Positions 1-8,700 of a DNA stretch of 10,459 nt are shown here, piece after piece. Origin of the DNA: Clostridia bacterium (GTDB lineage: Bacteria; Bacillota_A; Clostridia; Oscillospirales; CAG-272); contig JAFQVU010000143.1 in NCBI GenBank assembly GCA_017407885.1, positions 1-10,459 of the forward strand. The letters run 5' to 3'. Position 1 is the first letter of the stretch, and each line of letters starts with the position of its first letter. The notes under the pieces were generated by a model. That model had not been told where the DNA came from, did not search any database, and saw nothing but the letters and a program-made list of their open reading frames with translations. A program made the position numbers and the translations under genes.

Positions 1-56
1 AGAGCGCCAGGTTGTGGCCCTGGAGGTCGAGGGTTCGACCCCCTTCATTCACCCCA
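1..56 (+). tRNA. tRNA-His (GUG), 3' part only
   Basis: This is the 3' two thirds of a histidine tRNA; the 5' acceptor strand and most of the D arm lie outside the window. The anticodon stem is 7-11 paired with 19-23, around the seven-base loop TTGTGGC at 12-18 with anticodon GTG at 14-16. The T stem is 29-33 with 41-45, around loop TTCGACC at 34-40. The acceptor 3' strand is 46-52, the discriminator base is C53, and CCA is encoded at 54-56. C73 is the expected identity base of bacterial tRNA-His, where it pairs with the extra G-1, and this independently supports the His call. Confidence 0.93.
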
Positions 57-60
57 GAGT

Positions 61-89
61 AAACCGCGGATATTATATCCGCGGTTTTT
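61..89 (+). terminator. Rho-independent terminator of tRNA-His
   Basis: Starting 4 nt after the tRNA CCA end, the arms CCGCGGATAT (64-73) and ATATCCGCGG (75-84) are exact inverted repeats. The innermost pairs must open to form the loop, leaving a GC-rich stem of about 8-9 bp. TTTTT follows at 85-89. The A run at 61-63 extends the stem against the T run. Confidence 0.85.
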
Positions 90-101
90 GTTTGCCTAAA
101 T

Positions 102-138
102 AAAAATCACCGTTGAGTTTTACTCAACGGTGATTTTA
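102..138 (-). terminator. Terminator of the parvulin gene, possibly bidirectional
   Basis: A perfect 16-bp stem pairs 103-118 with 122-137 around a 3-nt loop. Read on the minus strand, the stem ends in a run of T (complement of A102-106), nine bases past the stop of the gene at 147-1631. The plus strand also ends in TTTT (134-137), so the hairpin may stop any read-through from the tRNA side too. Confidence 0.85.
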
Positions 139-146
139 CTATTTCA

Positions 147-1631
147 TTAGTCGGGAATCATATTAAGAACGGTGTCATCAAATGCGACAGTGTACTTCTT
201 GGACCACTCCTCAACGAGGGAGTTAAGTCCTTCGCTCACGATGGTGTTCGCCACACTTGCCTGCCACTCGGCTTTCCCGTCTCCGCCATAATACATGATG
301 TGCACGCCGTAATCGGTTTCGACAATACCTGTATCGCCGACTGCACGGGTATCGTCAAAGCACCATGCGTCAAAGGATTCTACCATCTGTCCGGGAAGAA
401 CATTCTCGTAACGACCGCCTGCGTAGTAGGAGCCGGTATCCTCGGAATACTCAAGTGCAAGCAGTGCAAATGCGTCTGCGGTAGCCTCACCTGCCTTGAA
501 TTCTTCGAGCAGTTTTTCTGCTGCCTTGAGGGCCTTTTCACGCTTGCCGTAAGTGCCGTCGGTAAGGAGAATGTGGCGGACATTAATTGTTTCAGTCTCG
601 GAGCGGTAAGGCTTTGCAGTGAGCATATATACAGTGTAGGTGTGTGCGGTTTCGTCGATTACAGTGTGTGTTTCACCGATTTCAGCCTCTCCGAATGCCC
701 ATTCGGAGAAATCATCAGCTGTATATGCCGCCTCGGCTGTTGCAAGATCCGCAACTCGGTTGTCAAGATCTTCATCCGGGATTGCGGGTTCGCTTTCACG
801 AATAGCTTCCTTCGCAAGCGCCTTAAAGCTTTCTTCATCTGTTGCTGCCGCAAGCTTGTCTGTGAGAGCCTTTACCTCGTCCTCGGTCAGTGTTGCAGTT
901 GTAGTCTCATCACTATCGGAATCAATGTACGAGAGTTTAAGGGAGAGATAATCGACAAACTGATAATTCTTGCTGTTTTCAGCATAATAAGCATCGATCT
1001 CATCATCTGTAGGAGTGAGCTCTGCTTCCTTGGCAAGCTGATACTTATATGCAAGCGCTTCAATCAGCTTTGCATTGTAAATATCGTCTCTGTTTGTGCC
1101 TTTTCCGTAAAGAGCTGTGTCGATTTCATCAGCACGACCTCTGATAGCCGCAGTTTCCTCATCGGTAAGAGCAACTCCGTCTGCTGCCGCAGCCTCATTA
1201 ATCATAAGAAGGTCGGACACGTTCTGTCGTGCGCCGTCCATGAAATACTCAAACCATGTTTCGTTCTCGGACACATTCTGACTCTTCAGCGGAAGGGCAG
1301 GATCAAGTCCGTAATAAGACACGTAGCTTCCGTAATAGTTCAGGAAAGCGAGATAAGAGTCATTGAAGAAGTAGTTCATCATTGCGCCGTCAACATCAAT
1401 ATTGGTTGACGAAGCGGCAATTTCCGAACGGAGATATTCGCCGCGGTTGAGTCGCACAGTGGATGCGATCATACCAATAACGATAGCTAAAATAACTGCA
1501 ATAAGAAGAGTAGCGGTGATAATTGCGGTGACCTTGCGCACCTTTGCTTTTTTTGCTTCAAACGCCTCACGTTCAAGCTTTAATTGCTTTTTTGCGGCGT
1601 TTGCTTCGCGTTTTCTGGTTCCTTTAGACAT
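147..1631 (-). CDS. Membrane-anchored SurA/PrsA-type parvulin peptidyl-prolyl isomerase
   Basis: This 494-aa protein should catalyse cis-trans isomerisation of X-Pro bonds and chaperone exported proteins outside the membrane. Residues 1-33 are highly basic, and residues 34-57 form one hydrophobic membrane segment, giving an N-in/C-out topology. Residues about 75-215 form a SurA-N-like helical region. The active parvulin domain spans about 347-451, with VRHIL (His353), an A-L-E-Y-S-E-D motif near 392-398, the GGRYENVLPGQMV block and the closing YGVHIMYY (His444). Residues about 223-343 look like a second, decayed parvulin repeat (YLSLKLSYI, ETHTVIDETAHTYTVYML), as in SurA, where one repeat is inactive. 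No lipobox Cys is present, unlike classical PrsA lipoproteins. The start is set by AGGAGG at 1638-1643, six bases before ATG. Substrates are not known from sequence; secreted subtilases such as those nearby are candidates by inference only. Confidence 0.9.
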   Translation of the reverse strand: MSKGTRKREANAAKKQLKLEREAFEAKKAKVRKVTAIITATLLIAVILAIVIGMIASTVRLNRGEYLRSEIAASSTNIDVDGAMMNYFFNDSYLAFLNYYGSYVSYYGLDPALPLKSQNVSENETWFEYFMDGARQNVSDLLMINEAAAADGVALTDEETAAIRGRADEIDTALYGKGTNRDDIYNAKLIEALAYKYQLAKEAELTPTDDEIDAYYAENSKNYQFVDYLSLKLSYIDSDSDETTTATLTEDEVKALTDKLAAATDEESFKALAKEAIRESEPAIPDEDLDNRVADLATAEAAYTADDFSEWAFGEAEIGETHTVIDETAHTYTVYMLTAKPYRSETETINVRHILLTDGTYGKREKALKAAEKLLEEFKAGEATADAFALLALEYSEDTGSYYAGGRYENVLPGQMVESFDAWCFDDTRAVGDTGIVETDYGVHIMYYGGDGKAEWQASVANTIVSEGLNSLVEEWSKKYTVAFDDTVLNMIPD

Positions 1632-1637
1632 AACAGT

Positions 1638-1643
1638 CCTCCT
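1638..1643 (-). promoter_or_regulatory. Ribosome binding site of the parvulin gene
   Basis: A perfect AGGAGG on the minus strand lies six bases upstream of the ATG at 1629-1631, fixing the start. Confidence 0.85.
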
Positions 1644-1660
1644 ATATAAATTTGTACCAT

Positions 1661-1690
1661 ATAATATATTACCATACTATTATGGGTAAA
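1661..1690 (-). promoter_or_regulatory. Possible sigma-A promoter for the parvulin gene
   Basis: On the minus strand, TTTACC (1685-1690) lies 18 bp before TATTAT (1661-1666), a fair -35/-10 pair. It sits within the 167-bp AT-rich region (1632-1798) between two divergent genes. The region is so AT-rich that other -10-like hexamers exist, so this is tentative. I could not assign a convincing plus-strand promoter for the YtvI-like gene; TTGATT followed by TAATAG with a 16-bp spacer is the best weak candidate. Confidence 0.3.
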
Positions 1691-1784
1691 TATTGAACAT
1701 TTTGTGAAAAATATTTGATTTTTACCCTCACTTGCGTAATAGCGGGGGATTAAAGAGTAATAATATACTATATGTCATATTAAA

Positions 1785-1792
1785 AGGGGGGG
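1785..1792 (+). promoter_or_regulatory. G-run ribosome binding site that points to an ACG start
   Basis: AGGGGGGG can pair with the anti-Shine-Dalgarno CCUCC using one G-U pair. It ends six bases before the ACG at 1799-1801, ideal spacing for a start codon there. No comparable site precedes the first in-frame ATG at 1895. An in-frame TAA at 1781-1783 closes the frame just upstream. Confidence 0.6.
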
Positions 1793-1798
1793 ATTTTT

Positions 1799-2884
1799 AC
1801 GGAAAAGAAGCAGCATTTTCTTATATCTGCACTCTATTATCTTACTATTGCCGCGGCGGTATATATAGCACTAAAATACGCGCTTGGTATTGTTATGCCG
1901 TTTATAATCGGATTTTTTATAGCGGCAGTCTTAAATCCGGCGGTGCGTTTTCTTAGTAAAAAGTTCAGACTTAAACGCCGCCCGACGTCCGTGCTGATAC
2001 TACTGCTTTTTTATGCCACGATAGGAATGATACTTACATTTGCCGTCGTTAAGCTGACAGTATTGATAGGAGATTTCTCGGGAAGGCTGCCGGAGATCTA
2101 TTCAGATAACATTGAACCGGCGCTTGTGAGTATATTTGAATGGGTAAACGGCATTATTTCCCGTATCGACGGACAATCTGCAAGTGAGATCAGCGATAGT
2201 ATACGAGGGATGTTTGAAAGCATAAAAAATTCGCTAGGGACTGCGGTTTCCAACATCTCGGTGCGTGCACTCGCATGGCTTTCCGGTTTTGCCGCATCTG
2301 TCCCACGGTTTATTATTGAGCTTGTATTCTGCGTTATATCAAGCTTTTTCTTTATTATTGATTATGAGGCGATATTACGTATATTAAAATCCCTATTGCC
2401 TAAAAAGGCAATAGGGATAATGAGCGATCTGCGTGATCGGTTCTTTATGACTATATTAAAATATCTTCGTTCATATGCGCTGATTATGCTCATAACCTTT
2501 GCAGAGCTGTTTTTTGGACTTACTCTGATCGGTATCGAAAACGCGGCTGTATATTCACTGATAATCGCACTTCTTGACGTTCTTCCCGTAATTGGGACCG
2601 GTGCGGTCATGGTGCCATGGGGTATAGCAGAAATAATCCGTCAGCGGATTGGAGCCGGGGGGGCGCTGATAATTCTTTGGGCGGCGATAACTGTAATACG
2701 AAATATTATCGAGCCTAAGATCGTCGGACGTCAGGTAGGGCTGCATCCGCTTGTCACGCTGATTGCCATGTTCGTCGGAACAAAGCTGTTCGGCTTCATC
2801 GGACTTGTGATATTGCCCATAGGATTATCAATTGCCGCATCGGTACTTCGTGAACGCGGTCAGTTGTTATCAAGAGCTGCGTAA
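1799..2884 (+). CDS. ytvI: AI-2E/YtvI-family membrane protein, non-ATG start
   Basis: This is a polytopic membrane protein of the AI-2E transporter family, most like the YtvI branch of spore formers. Its substrate is unknown; family members include exporters and ion antiporters. The first in-frame ATG (1895) gives 329 aa. The frame is open further upstream, and from ACG at 1799 it encodes TEKKQHFLISALYY, then a hydrophobic helix, then the family's usual PFIIGFFIAAVLNPAVRFLSKK. The full product is therefore about 361 aa, the normal family length. Later landmarks are the LLDVLPVIGTGAVMVPWGI block and EPKIVGRQVGLHPLVTLIAMFVG near the C-terminus. Starting at 1895 would delete the first membrane helix and has no ribosome site. 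The ACG could be a genuine rare start, a mutated ATG or a base error; ATT at 1793 is a poorer alternative. Its 3' end overlaps the convergent subtilase gene by 25 bp. The family call is firm, but the symbol is less so. Confidence 0.85.
   Translation, partial: TEKKQHFLISALYYLTIAAAVYIALKYALGIVMPFIIGFFIAAVLNPAVRFLSKKFRLKRRPTSVLILLLFYATIGMILTFAVVKLTVLIGDFSGRLPEIYSDNIEPALVSIFEWVNGIISRIDGQSASEISDSIRGMFESIKNSLGTAVSNISVRALAWLSGFAASVPRFIIELVFCVISSFFFIIDYEAILRILKSLLPKKAIGIMSDLRDRFFMTILKYLRSYALIMLITFAELFFGLTLIGIENAAVYSLIIALLDVLPVIGTGAVMVPWGIAEIIRQRIGAGGALIILWAAITVIRNIIEPKIVGRQVGLHPLVTLIAMFVGTKLFGFIGLVILPIGLSIAASVLRERGQLLSRAA
2389..2418. repeat. Perfect 13-bp inverted repeat inside the YtvI-like gene
   Basis: The arms ATCCCTATTGCCT (2389-2401) and AGGCAATAGGGAT (2406-2418) are perfectly complementary around an AAAA loop. 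The hairpin lies within coding sequence, over the codons for about SLLPKKAIGI. Read on the minus strand it is followed by TTTTAATAT, so it could be a weak Rho-independent terminator for transcripts running antisense from the converging subtilase unit. There is no T run on the plus strand. Confidence 0.75.
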
Positions 2885-5703
2885 TTCGGATTTTCTATTC
2901 TGACAACGCTTGAGTTCATTGCCATGTCGGTAAGGTCGATATAGATGTATTTTCCCGTGAGCGTGCTCACATCCCAAGTTCCGTTATCGCGCATTATTGC
3001 TTCATTTCCGTAATTATCGCAAACGAATACTGTATCCAAACGGTGATTCTCCTGCACGTCAATATATAAAAGCGTAGTGTCGGAATCGGATGCGAAGTCG
3101 GCGGAAATAAGCTTTGGTGCTGTAGTGTCGAGATTCAGCTCATATGAGAATTCATCCCTCGATTCAGAGCCGATTGTGCGGTAGCTGACCGTTATTGTAT
3201 ACACACCGTCCGGGTAGATGTACGCCGGATTGTCTGTGGCACGTCCGTCCCACAAATAGAGCTGCGGACTTACAAGCGAATCGGTATAAGGGCTTGCATA
3301 CGTTCTCGGGAGATTCCCGTATTCGACAGTGCTTACTATCTCGCCGGTCTCATCTGTAACTGTTACCGTAACATCAAGGATTGAGCGTAAAAGCGGGAAG
3401 TTAAGCATCACACCCGAGCCCACTCCATAAACGTTGGGAGAAAAGGCGATGAGGTCCTTATCATATTCCGTATATGTATCGTGCACTATCCGTCCAAGCA
3501 TCGAATAGTGTCCCAGAGCAACCGTATTCGGCTCGTGAAGGTAGAGATATTGGCTGTCGTATATTGGCTGCTTTCCTTCGTAAATACTCGGCTCAAGCGA
3601 TTGCGCGGCAGAAAAGTCGCCCACGAATGCGAGCATCGGAATTGACACTTCTTCACGTCCGGAAGAAAGTCGCATGAATCCTTCTATAAAGAATCCGTTT
3701 TTAAACTGTTCAAGGTAAGTATTGTAGGTTTCCTCATCAAGCGTGACTGTTACCTCAAAGGTTTCGCTTGAATGAGGCGCAATACGTGTCCTGTACGGCG
3801 TGAAATTATCAGCGGCGCGGTTTAATTCATTGCCGCTGTTTTCAAAGGTGACGGAAGCATTTTTAAACTCGGTAAAGGATGTGGGGAAGGAAAGTGTGTC
3901 GGACGGTGAATGACCGAGCCTTTTCGAGAGGGGGATATCCGTTTCTTCTGAATCAAGCATCTCATATGTGAATTCATCAAATCCGTTTGAACCGATAATT
4001 GCATCGAGTTTACAGTAGCGATATGCACCGGAAAGATTGTGTGCTGTAAGAGAAAACGTCAGGACTCTTGAATGTCCGTCTCCGAGCTCTATTTTGTATG
4101 AGCCGTCAGAAGTCAACAGAAAATTGCAGTTAAGCGCCGCATCGAGATTAGCGGTGCCGCCACCCTGCGCACGCGGTGAGTAGGGAAGTGAATCGTAGCT
4201 TTTAAGCAGTATATCCGATGAATTGACGAGTAAGGTTTTTGTGGCTTTCATCAGTTCAGAATCGCTGATGCCGGGGTATATGTCGGCAAGCCGTGATTTT
4301 ACAATAAGACACATTCCTGCCGCATTTGCAGCGGCGGCAGTAGTCGAGGACATATATGTATATCCCCCATCAGTGGAAGCACAGAGGACATTATTGCCGA
4401 CGGCGGTAATATCCGGCTTGAGACCAAGCTCTGGGGTTGTGCCCCATGCGGTATCGGATGAAAGAATAGGCATATCACGCACAACTGTTGAGACGGTATT
4501 TTCTATATTAACTGTTATTTTCTTGTCCTCGGCGGTGCGAAGATAATGTCCGTATGATCTCGGTATGATAATAACCGGAATAGGTGCATCCTTAAGCTCC
4601 ATTTTTAGTGTGAGCGTCGCACGCGGATCGATTTCGGTGTCTATTAAAATAACACCTGCAGCACCGAGTTTGGCGGCGTTTTCTGCTTTTTCTGCAAATG
4701 ACAGCTCACCTCTTGTTATTACGGCGAGTTTACCGGTCAGATCTCCTGCGGCAGCGAGTTCTTCGGGCTTCCCAACTCCCTCTGTGATTACATATTCAAG
4801 TATTTTACCGTCAAAATATGCCGTAAAAGTGCTTGCACCTGTAGGAACAGGATAGATAAAGTTTGAATCTGCGTAAGGGATTTCGATGCCATTAGGAAGA
4901 GCAAAGAAATCGTTCTCTACAATATTATTTACGGAACTTGTCACGCAGAGCGTATTTTTTAAGCTTCCGGGCCATGCGACAGTACCGATGTCGGGATTAT
5001 CAGTTGTTGCATCCGCTAACCCTTGCTCCACATCAAAAACGCTGTGTGTGCCGTATGGGAGAGCTTCACCTGCCGCGCATACAACTATAACGCCGGCTGC
5101 CTCTGCCTTTTCAATTGCTTTATTTATTTTTTCTACAGTTTCATTTTCCTCAAAACCGCACATGCTTGTTACAGCAATCAGTATGACATCTGCTCCGAGT
5201 ATCACCGAGTCTTCGATTGCCGCACACATGGCATCCTTGGTGACATCTCCCATGGCATCGGAATACACCTTCATAGCGAGCACCTGTGCTTCGGGGGCAA
5301 CGGATTCAGCACGGATGTTTTTATTTCCGATGCCCTCTTGATTTCCTGCCGCAATCGATATCATGGCGGTTCCGTGATAATCATATGAGGGGTGCGAAAG
5401 ATTCGTATCACCGTCTCCGTAGTCGTAGGCGAACGGGATTTTTGGGCTGACATATACCGATTCCGGAGCGAATTCAGCCTCGGCTATAGATGTGCTGCCA
5501 AGCAGGGAATCGGACAACTCCTTTGTGATGCGCACATCGGGATCGGTAAGTGTAAATGATTCATGATCGAGCGAAAATCCTCGGTCAAGGATTGCAATTG
5601 TTGTTCCTTCGCCGTTATATGTATCAATCGGTGGTAATGATGGGTTTGCACCTGCCAACTGAGCCAGTATGAGAAGTCCGGCGAGTATTCCACTTGAGTT
5701 CAT
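2860..5703 (-). CDS. Secreted subtilase-like protein, probable pseudoprotease
   Basis: This 947-aa S8 subtilase-fold protein is paralogous to the protein encoded just upstream (5759-8785). The catalytic Asp (D40 in AILDRGF) and His (H110 in YDYHGTA) positions are kept. The nucleophile region, GTSMAAP in active enzymes, reads STTAAAA, putting Thr455 at the Ser position. The oxyanion-hole position reads AAGEAL, with Glu213 in place of Asn. The usual second His of HGTH is Ala. A PA-type insert lies about 285-400, an Fn3_5-like region about 540-700, and further beta-sandwich domains follow to the C-terminus. The FSPNGDG motif of the paralogue has become FSPNVYG (about 754-760). No inhibitor-I9 propeptide is present: the S8 domain begins right after a short hydrophobic N-terminus (GILAGLLILAQLAGA) that lacks Lys or Arg before the core. 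No LPXTG or C-terminal anchor is seen. Its start is the first ATG after an in-frame TAA; the GAAAGGAAG site (5717-5725) is 13 nt away, so initiation may be weak. Proteolysis is doubtful; a binding, decoy or chaperone role is possible. Confidence 0.88.
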   Translation of the reverse strand: MNSSGILAGLLILAQLAGANPSLPPIDTYNGEGTTIAILDRGFSLDHESFTLTDPDVRITKELSDSLLGSTSIAEAEFAPESVYVSPKIPFAYDYGDGDTNLSHPSYDYHGTAMISIAAGNQEGIGNKNIRAESVAPEAQVLAMKVYSDAMGDVTKDAMCAAIEDSVILGADVILIAVTSMCGFEENETVEKINKAIEKAEAAGVIVVCAAGEALPYGTHSVFDVEQGLADATTDNPDIGTVAWPGSLKNTLCVTSSVNNIVENDFFALPNGIEIPYADSNFIYPVPTGASTFTAYFDGKILEYVITEGVGKPEELAAAGDLTGKLAVITRGELSFAEKAENAAKLGAAGVILIDTEIDPRATLTLKMELKDAPIPVIIIPRSYGHYLRTAEDKKITVNIENTVSTVVRDMPILSSDTAWGTTPELGLKPDITAVGNNVLCASTDGGYTYMSSTTAAAANAAGMCLIVKSRLADIYPGISDSELMKATKTLLVNSSDILLKSYDSLPYSPRAQGGGTANLDAALNCNFLLTSDGSYKIELGDGHSRVLTFSLTAHNLSGAYRYCKLDAIIGSNGFDEFTYEMLDSEETDIPLSKRLGHSPSDTLSFPTSFTEFKNASVTFENSGNELNRAADNFTPYRTRIAPHSSETFEVTVTLDEETYNTYLEQFKNGFFIEGFMRLSSGREEVSIPMLAFVGDFSAAQSLEPSIYEGKQPIYDSQYLYLHEPNTVALGHYSMLGRIVHDTYTEYDKDLIAFSPNVYGVGSGVMLNFPLLRSILDVTVTVTDETGEIVSTVEYGNLPRTYASPYTDSLVSPQLYLWDGRATDNPAYIYPDGVYTITVSYRTIGSESRDEFSYELNLDTTAPKLISADFASDSDTTLLYIDVQENHRLDTVFVCDNYGNEAIMRDNGTWDVSTLTGKYIYIDLTDMAMNSSVVRIENPNYAALDNN

Positions 5704-5758
5704 TTTGTAACTTTATCTTCCTTTCACGCGGGGATTTTATCAAATTTTATTTAGGGAC

Positions 5759-8700
5759 TTATGCGCCAAAATCCGATAAATCTATTCTGCCGACTCTGAC
5801 GTTGTAGGCGCAGTCGATTATCTCGTAGTAAAGGCGGCTTCCCTCATAATCGCTTATATCAAATGATGCGCTTGATGTGCTTGCGGACCATTTGGAGTTT
5901 GCCGCGTTGCTTACTTCATACACGTATATGCCGTAAATGCCGTTTGCATCCTCGGCTGAAATCGAAAGAATACCGTCCGAATACGAAATATCCGATACGG
6001 TCGGAAGTGTCGTATCAATGGTTATGGGGTACGAATAGGTTTGCGTAATGTCGGTGCCGTAGTCGAGTGTGTATACGGCAGTTATCGTGTACTGCCCGTC
6101 AGGATAGCGGTATCGAGCATACATGCCGTCTCCGCCGTTCCAGTTGAACTTGAAGACAACAGTATTGTCGGTTGCTTTGCGCTTTGTAAGGTAATCGTAT
6201 TTCTTTTGGTGAAGCTCATTACCTTCGGAATCTGTTACCGTAAAGACCGCGCTTCGTACGTTTCGTATATTGGTTGCGGTGAGATATACATCATCCGCAT
6301 ATCCGTCTCCATTAGGAGAGAACGATGCGGTCGTAATATCATAAACATCAGGCTCTGCAAAGCGGTTTACGCCCGTGGCGATATAACCGCCGTTTTCCTG
6401 CTGTACCATGAGCTTGGTCGAATTAAACATCTCTGTTTCGCCGTTGTAAAAATCAGCATCTATAACCGGCGCCGCGCTCCAATCGCCGAGATAACCCATG
6501 TACGGAAGCGAAGCGGTGGTGTTCTCGGTCTCGCAGAAGATAAAGCCTTCCGCAAAGTGACCGTTTGTAAATATAGAGTCGAGAGTGCCGTGATACTCCT
6601 TGTCGAGTGTTACGGTCAAGGAGACAGTACGGATCTCACCGGCACCAAGCGACAGTGTAAGCGGCGAATAATCGTCAGCATAGCGGTTCAGATTGCCGCT
6701 CTCGCCGACAGTGATTTTCGATACCGTATCAGCCTTCGCTTCGAGGGTGCTGTAATAATCTTTCTTGCCTTCAAACTCAAGCTCTGTATAGCCGTCACTT
6801 GTCAATGTTGCGCTTATTGCCGCGTTTATTGGGGAGTCCGTTAGATTTCTGATGTTGAGCGAAACGGTTATGACATCTCCAAGCTTGTCGAACAGCTCGG
6901 CTTTCGGTTTGCCGTTGTCGGCGTAAACGATCTCAATTTCACGTTCAAGTGCCGCCGGTATGCTGACGACTCCGGCGCCTTGTGCTCGCGGAGAGTATTC
7001 TACTCCATTTGACTGAATCAAAGGCACGGCAGAATTCATAAGCGCGTTTTTTATTTTATCAGCGCGTCCGTATCTGTAGTTAGCTCCTTGACGGTTTTGG
7101 TCTTCTATCAGAAGTGCGCATATGCCGCTGACCTGCGGAGCAGCCATTGATGTGCCGCCGGAAGATTCATATGTTCCGCCGTTAACTGAACTGAGCACTC
7201 CACCGCCGACTGCGCTGATATCCGGCTTGAGTGTCAAAGACGGGGTGCATCCGTATGAAGAAAAGTCCGATATCATACCGGCGTTCTCATTGCGCTCATG
7301 TGCCGTAAAATCCGAACTGAATTTAACCTTGCGGTTTTCTTCGGCAATCAGCGCAAGTCCGTCCTCACGGCTTATAAACACAGCCGGAATTTCAGCTCCG
7401 GAAAGCTCCATGCTGCTATATTCGCCATCGACGTTATTATAAACAATAACGCCGAGTGCGCCGTGTGCGGCGGCGATGTTGACTTTATCAACAAATGTAA
7501 TAGTTCCGCGCTCAACGAGTGCAAGCTTGCCGGTAAGATCAAGGCCTGCGTAATCCTTTCCTTCACCGAGTCCGGAAATTGGTACATATTCAAGTGTTCG
7601 TCCGTCGAAGTGCGCATTAAAGTCCTCGGGAATGACGCCGCTTGCTTGATTGGTATCAGTAAATGCGATGTTGAGTGCTCCATTTTCCGCATGACGGAAA
7701 TGCGTCTCATAGACAACTCGGTTATCAATGCTTGTGACAGCTATCGGATAATCGACGGTGGCGGGAAAACTGAGTGTGCCATAATCGGTATAGCTTGCGA
7801 GGGGGTAAATGATACCCTCTTTTTTCGACAGCTTACTGCCTTCGGTCACAACACTGTCATTTCCGACAGCGCAAACTATAACAGTGCCGCTCTTCTGCGC
7901 TTTTGCAATAAGCTTGTCAAGCCCGATGATAGAATTAATGTCTGTCGAGCCGGAATAATGCCCGAGACTGAGGTTTATCACGTCAGCTTCAAGCTTGATC
8001 GCGTCTTCAAAGGCGGCAATCAGCGCGGCATCGGATGCGGCGGCGGTGGAATCGGAGAATATCTTCATCAAAAGCAGCTGGCATCCGGGGGCGATACCGT
8101 GCATATCACTTGTATCAGTCGATACGGCACCGATAATACCTGCAACGTGAGTTCCGTGAGTTTCCTCGGAAAGAACATCGGTATCATAGTCTGCATAATC
8201 GAATTTAAACGGTATCTTTGAGTTGTGACGAAGCTTGTTCCAATCAACTATGTAACGAAGAGCACCGATACGCTCGGTGCCGATTTTGAAAGCATGCTGT
8301 GAAAGATCAAGTGTTTCTGTAACTTCGGCATCAAAAGCCGGATGAGTAACGTCAAAACCCGAGTCAATCACGGCGACTTTGACTCCGTCTCCCGTGAGGC
8401 CCGACTCCTTTGCGGCGGAATAACCGACCATTTCCGCGGCAAGATTTTCGATGTCGGTTTGCGAATATGACATAGGCTCATATTCGGCGCACGTGTATAC
8501 ATTGTCTATAAAATCGAGACTTTTCAGAACGGGCAGTGAGCGCTCCGAAACCGTAAGTTCAAAACCGCAGAGAAGGGTATCGTATATATAACCGTATTCG
8601 CTGCCCGGGAATAATTCGGATACATATTTGGCGCATTTTGATGCGTATTCGTTTGCACTATCTTCATTTGACGGTGCAAGCTCCACGATAACACTGACAG

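Noticed and set aside
1..146. tRNA-His as an attachment site of an integrated element
   Set aside because: No integrase, no direct repeat of the tRNA 3' end elsewhere in the window, and the neighbouring genes look like ordinary chromosome.
300..1409. Long plus-strand open frame (369 codons) opposite the parvulin gene
   Set aside because: It is a Cys- and Ile-rich translation without family signature or ribosome site, and lies wholly antisense to a well-supported gene; a codon-composition shadow.
1684..1727. Inverted repeat GGGTAAA / TTTACCC in the divergent intergenic region, as an operator
   Set aside because: The arms are only 7 bp and 30 bp apart in AT-rich DNA, so this is plausible by chance, and one arm coincides with the proposed -35 of the parvulin gene.
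1732..1956. 74-codon plus-strand frame beginning with TTG across the start of the YtvI-like gene
   Set aside because: It overlaps the true reading frame out of phase, shows no membrane-family sequence and is not needed once the ACG start is accepted. A frameshift in the G run was considered, but the 1799 frame already gives a complete N-terminus.
2957..2970. GTGAGC/GCTCAC palindrome just past the YtvI-like stop, as its terminator
   Set aside because: The loop would be only two bases, no T run follows, and it lies within coding sequence of the pseudoprotease.
6041..8221. Two long plus-strand open frames (6041-6844 and 7298-8221) opposite the intact protease
   Set aside because: Both are antisense to strongly conserved catalytic and PA domains, with low-complexity Cys-rich translations and no recognisable motif.
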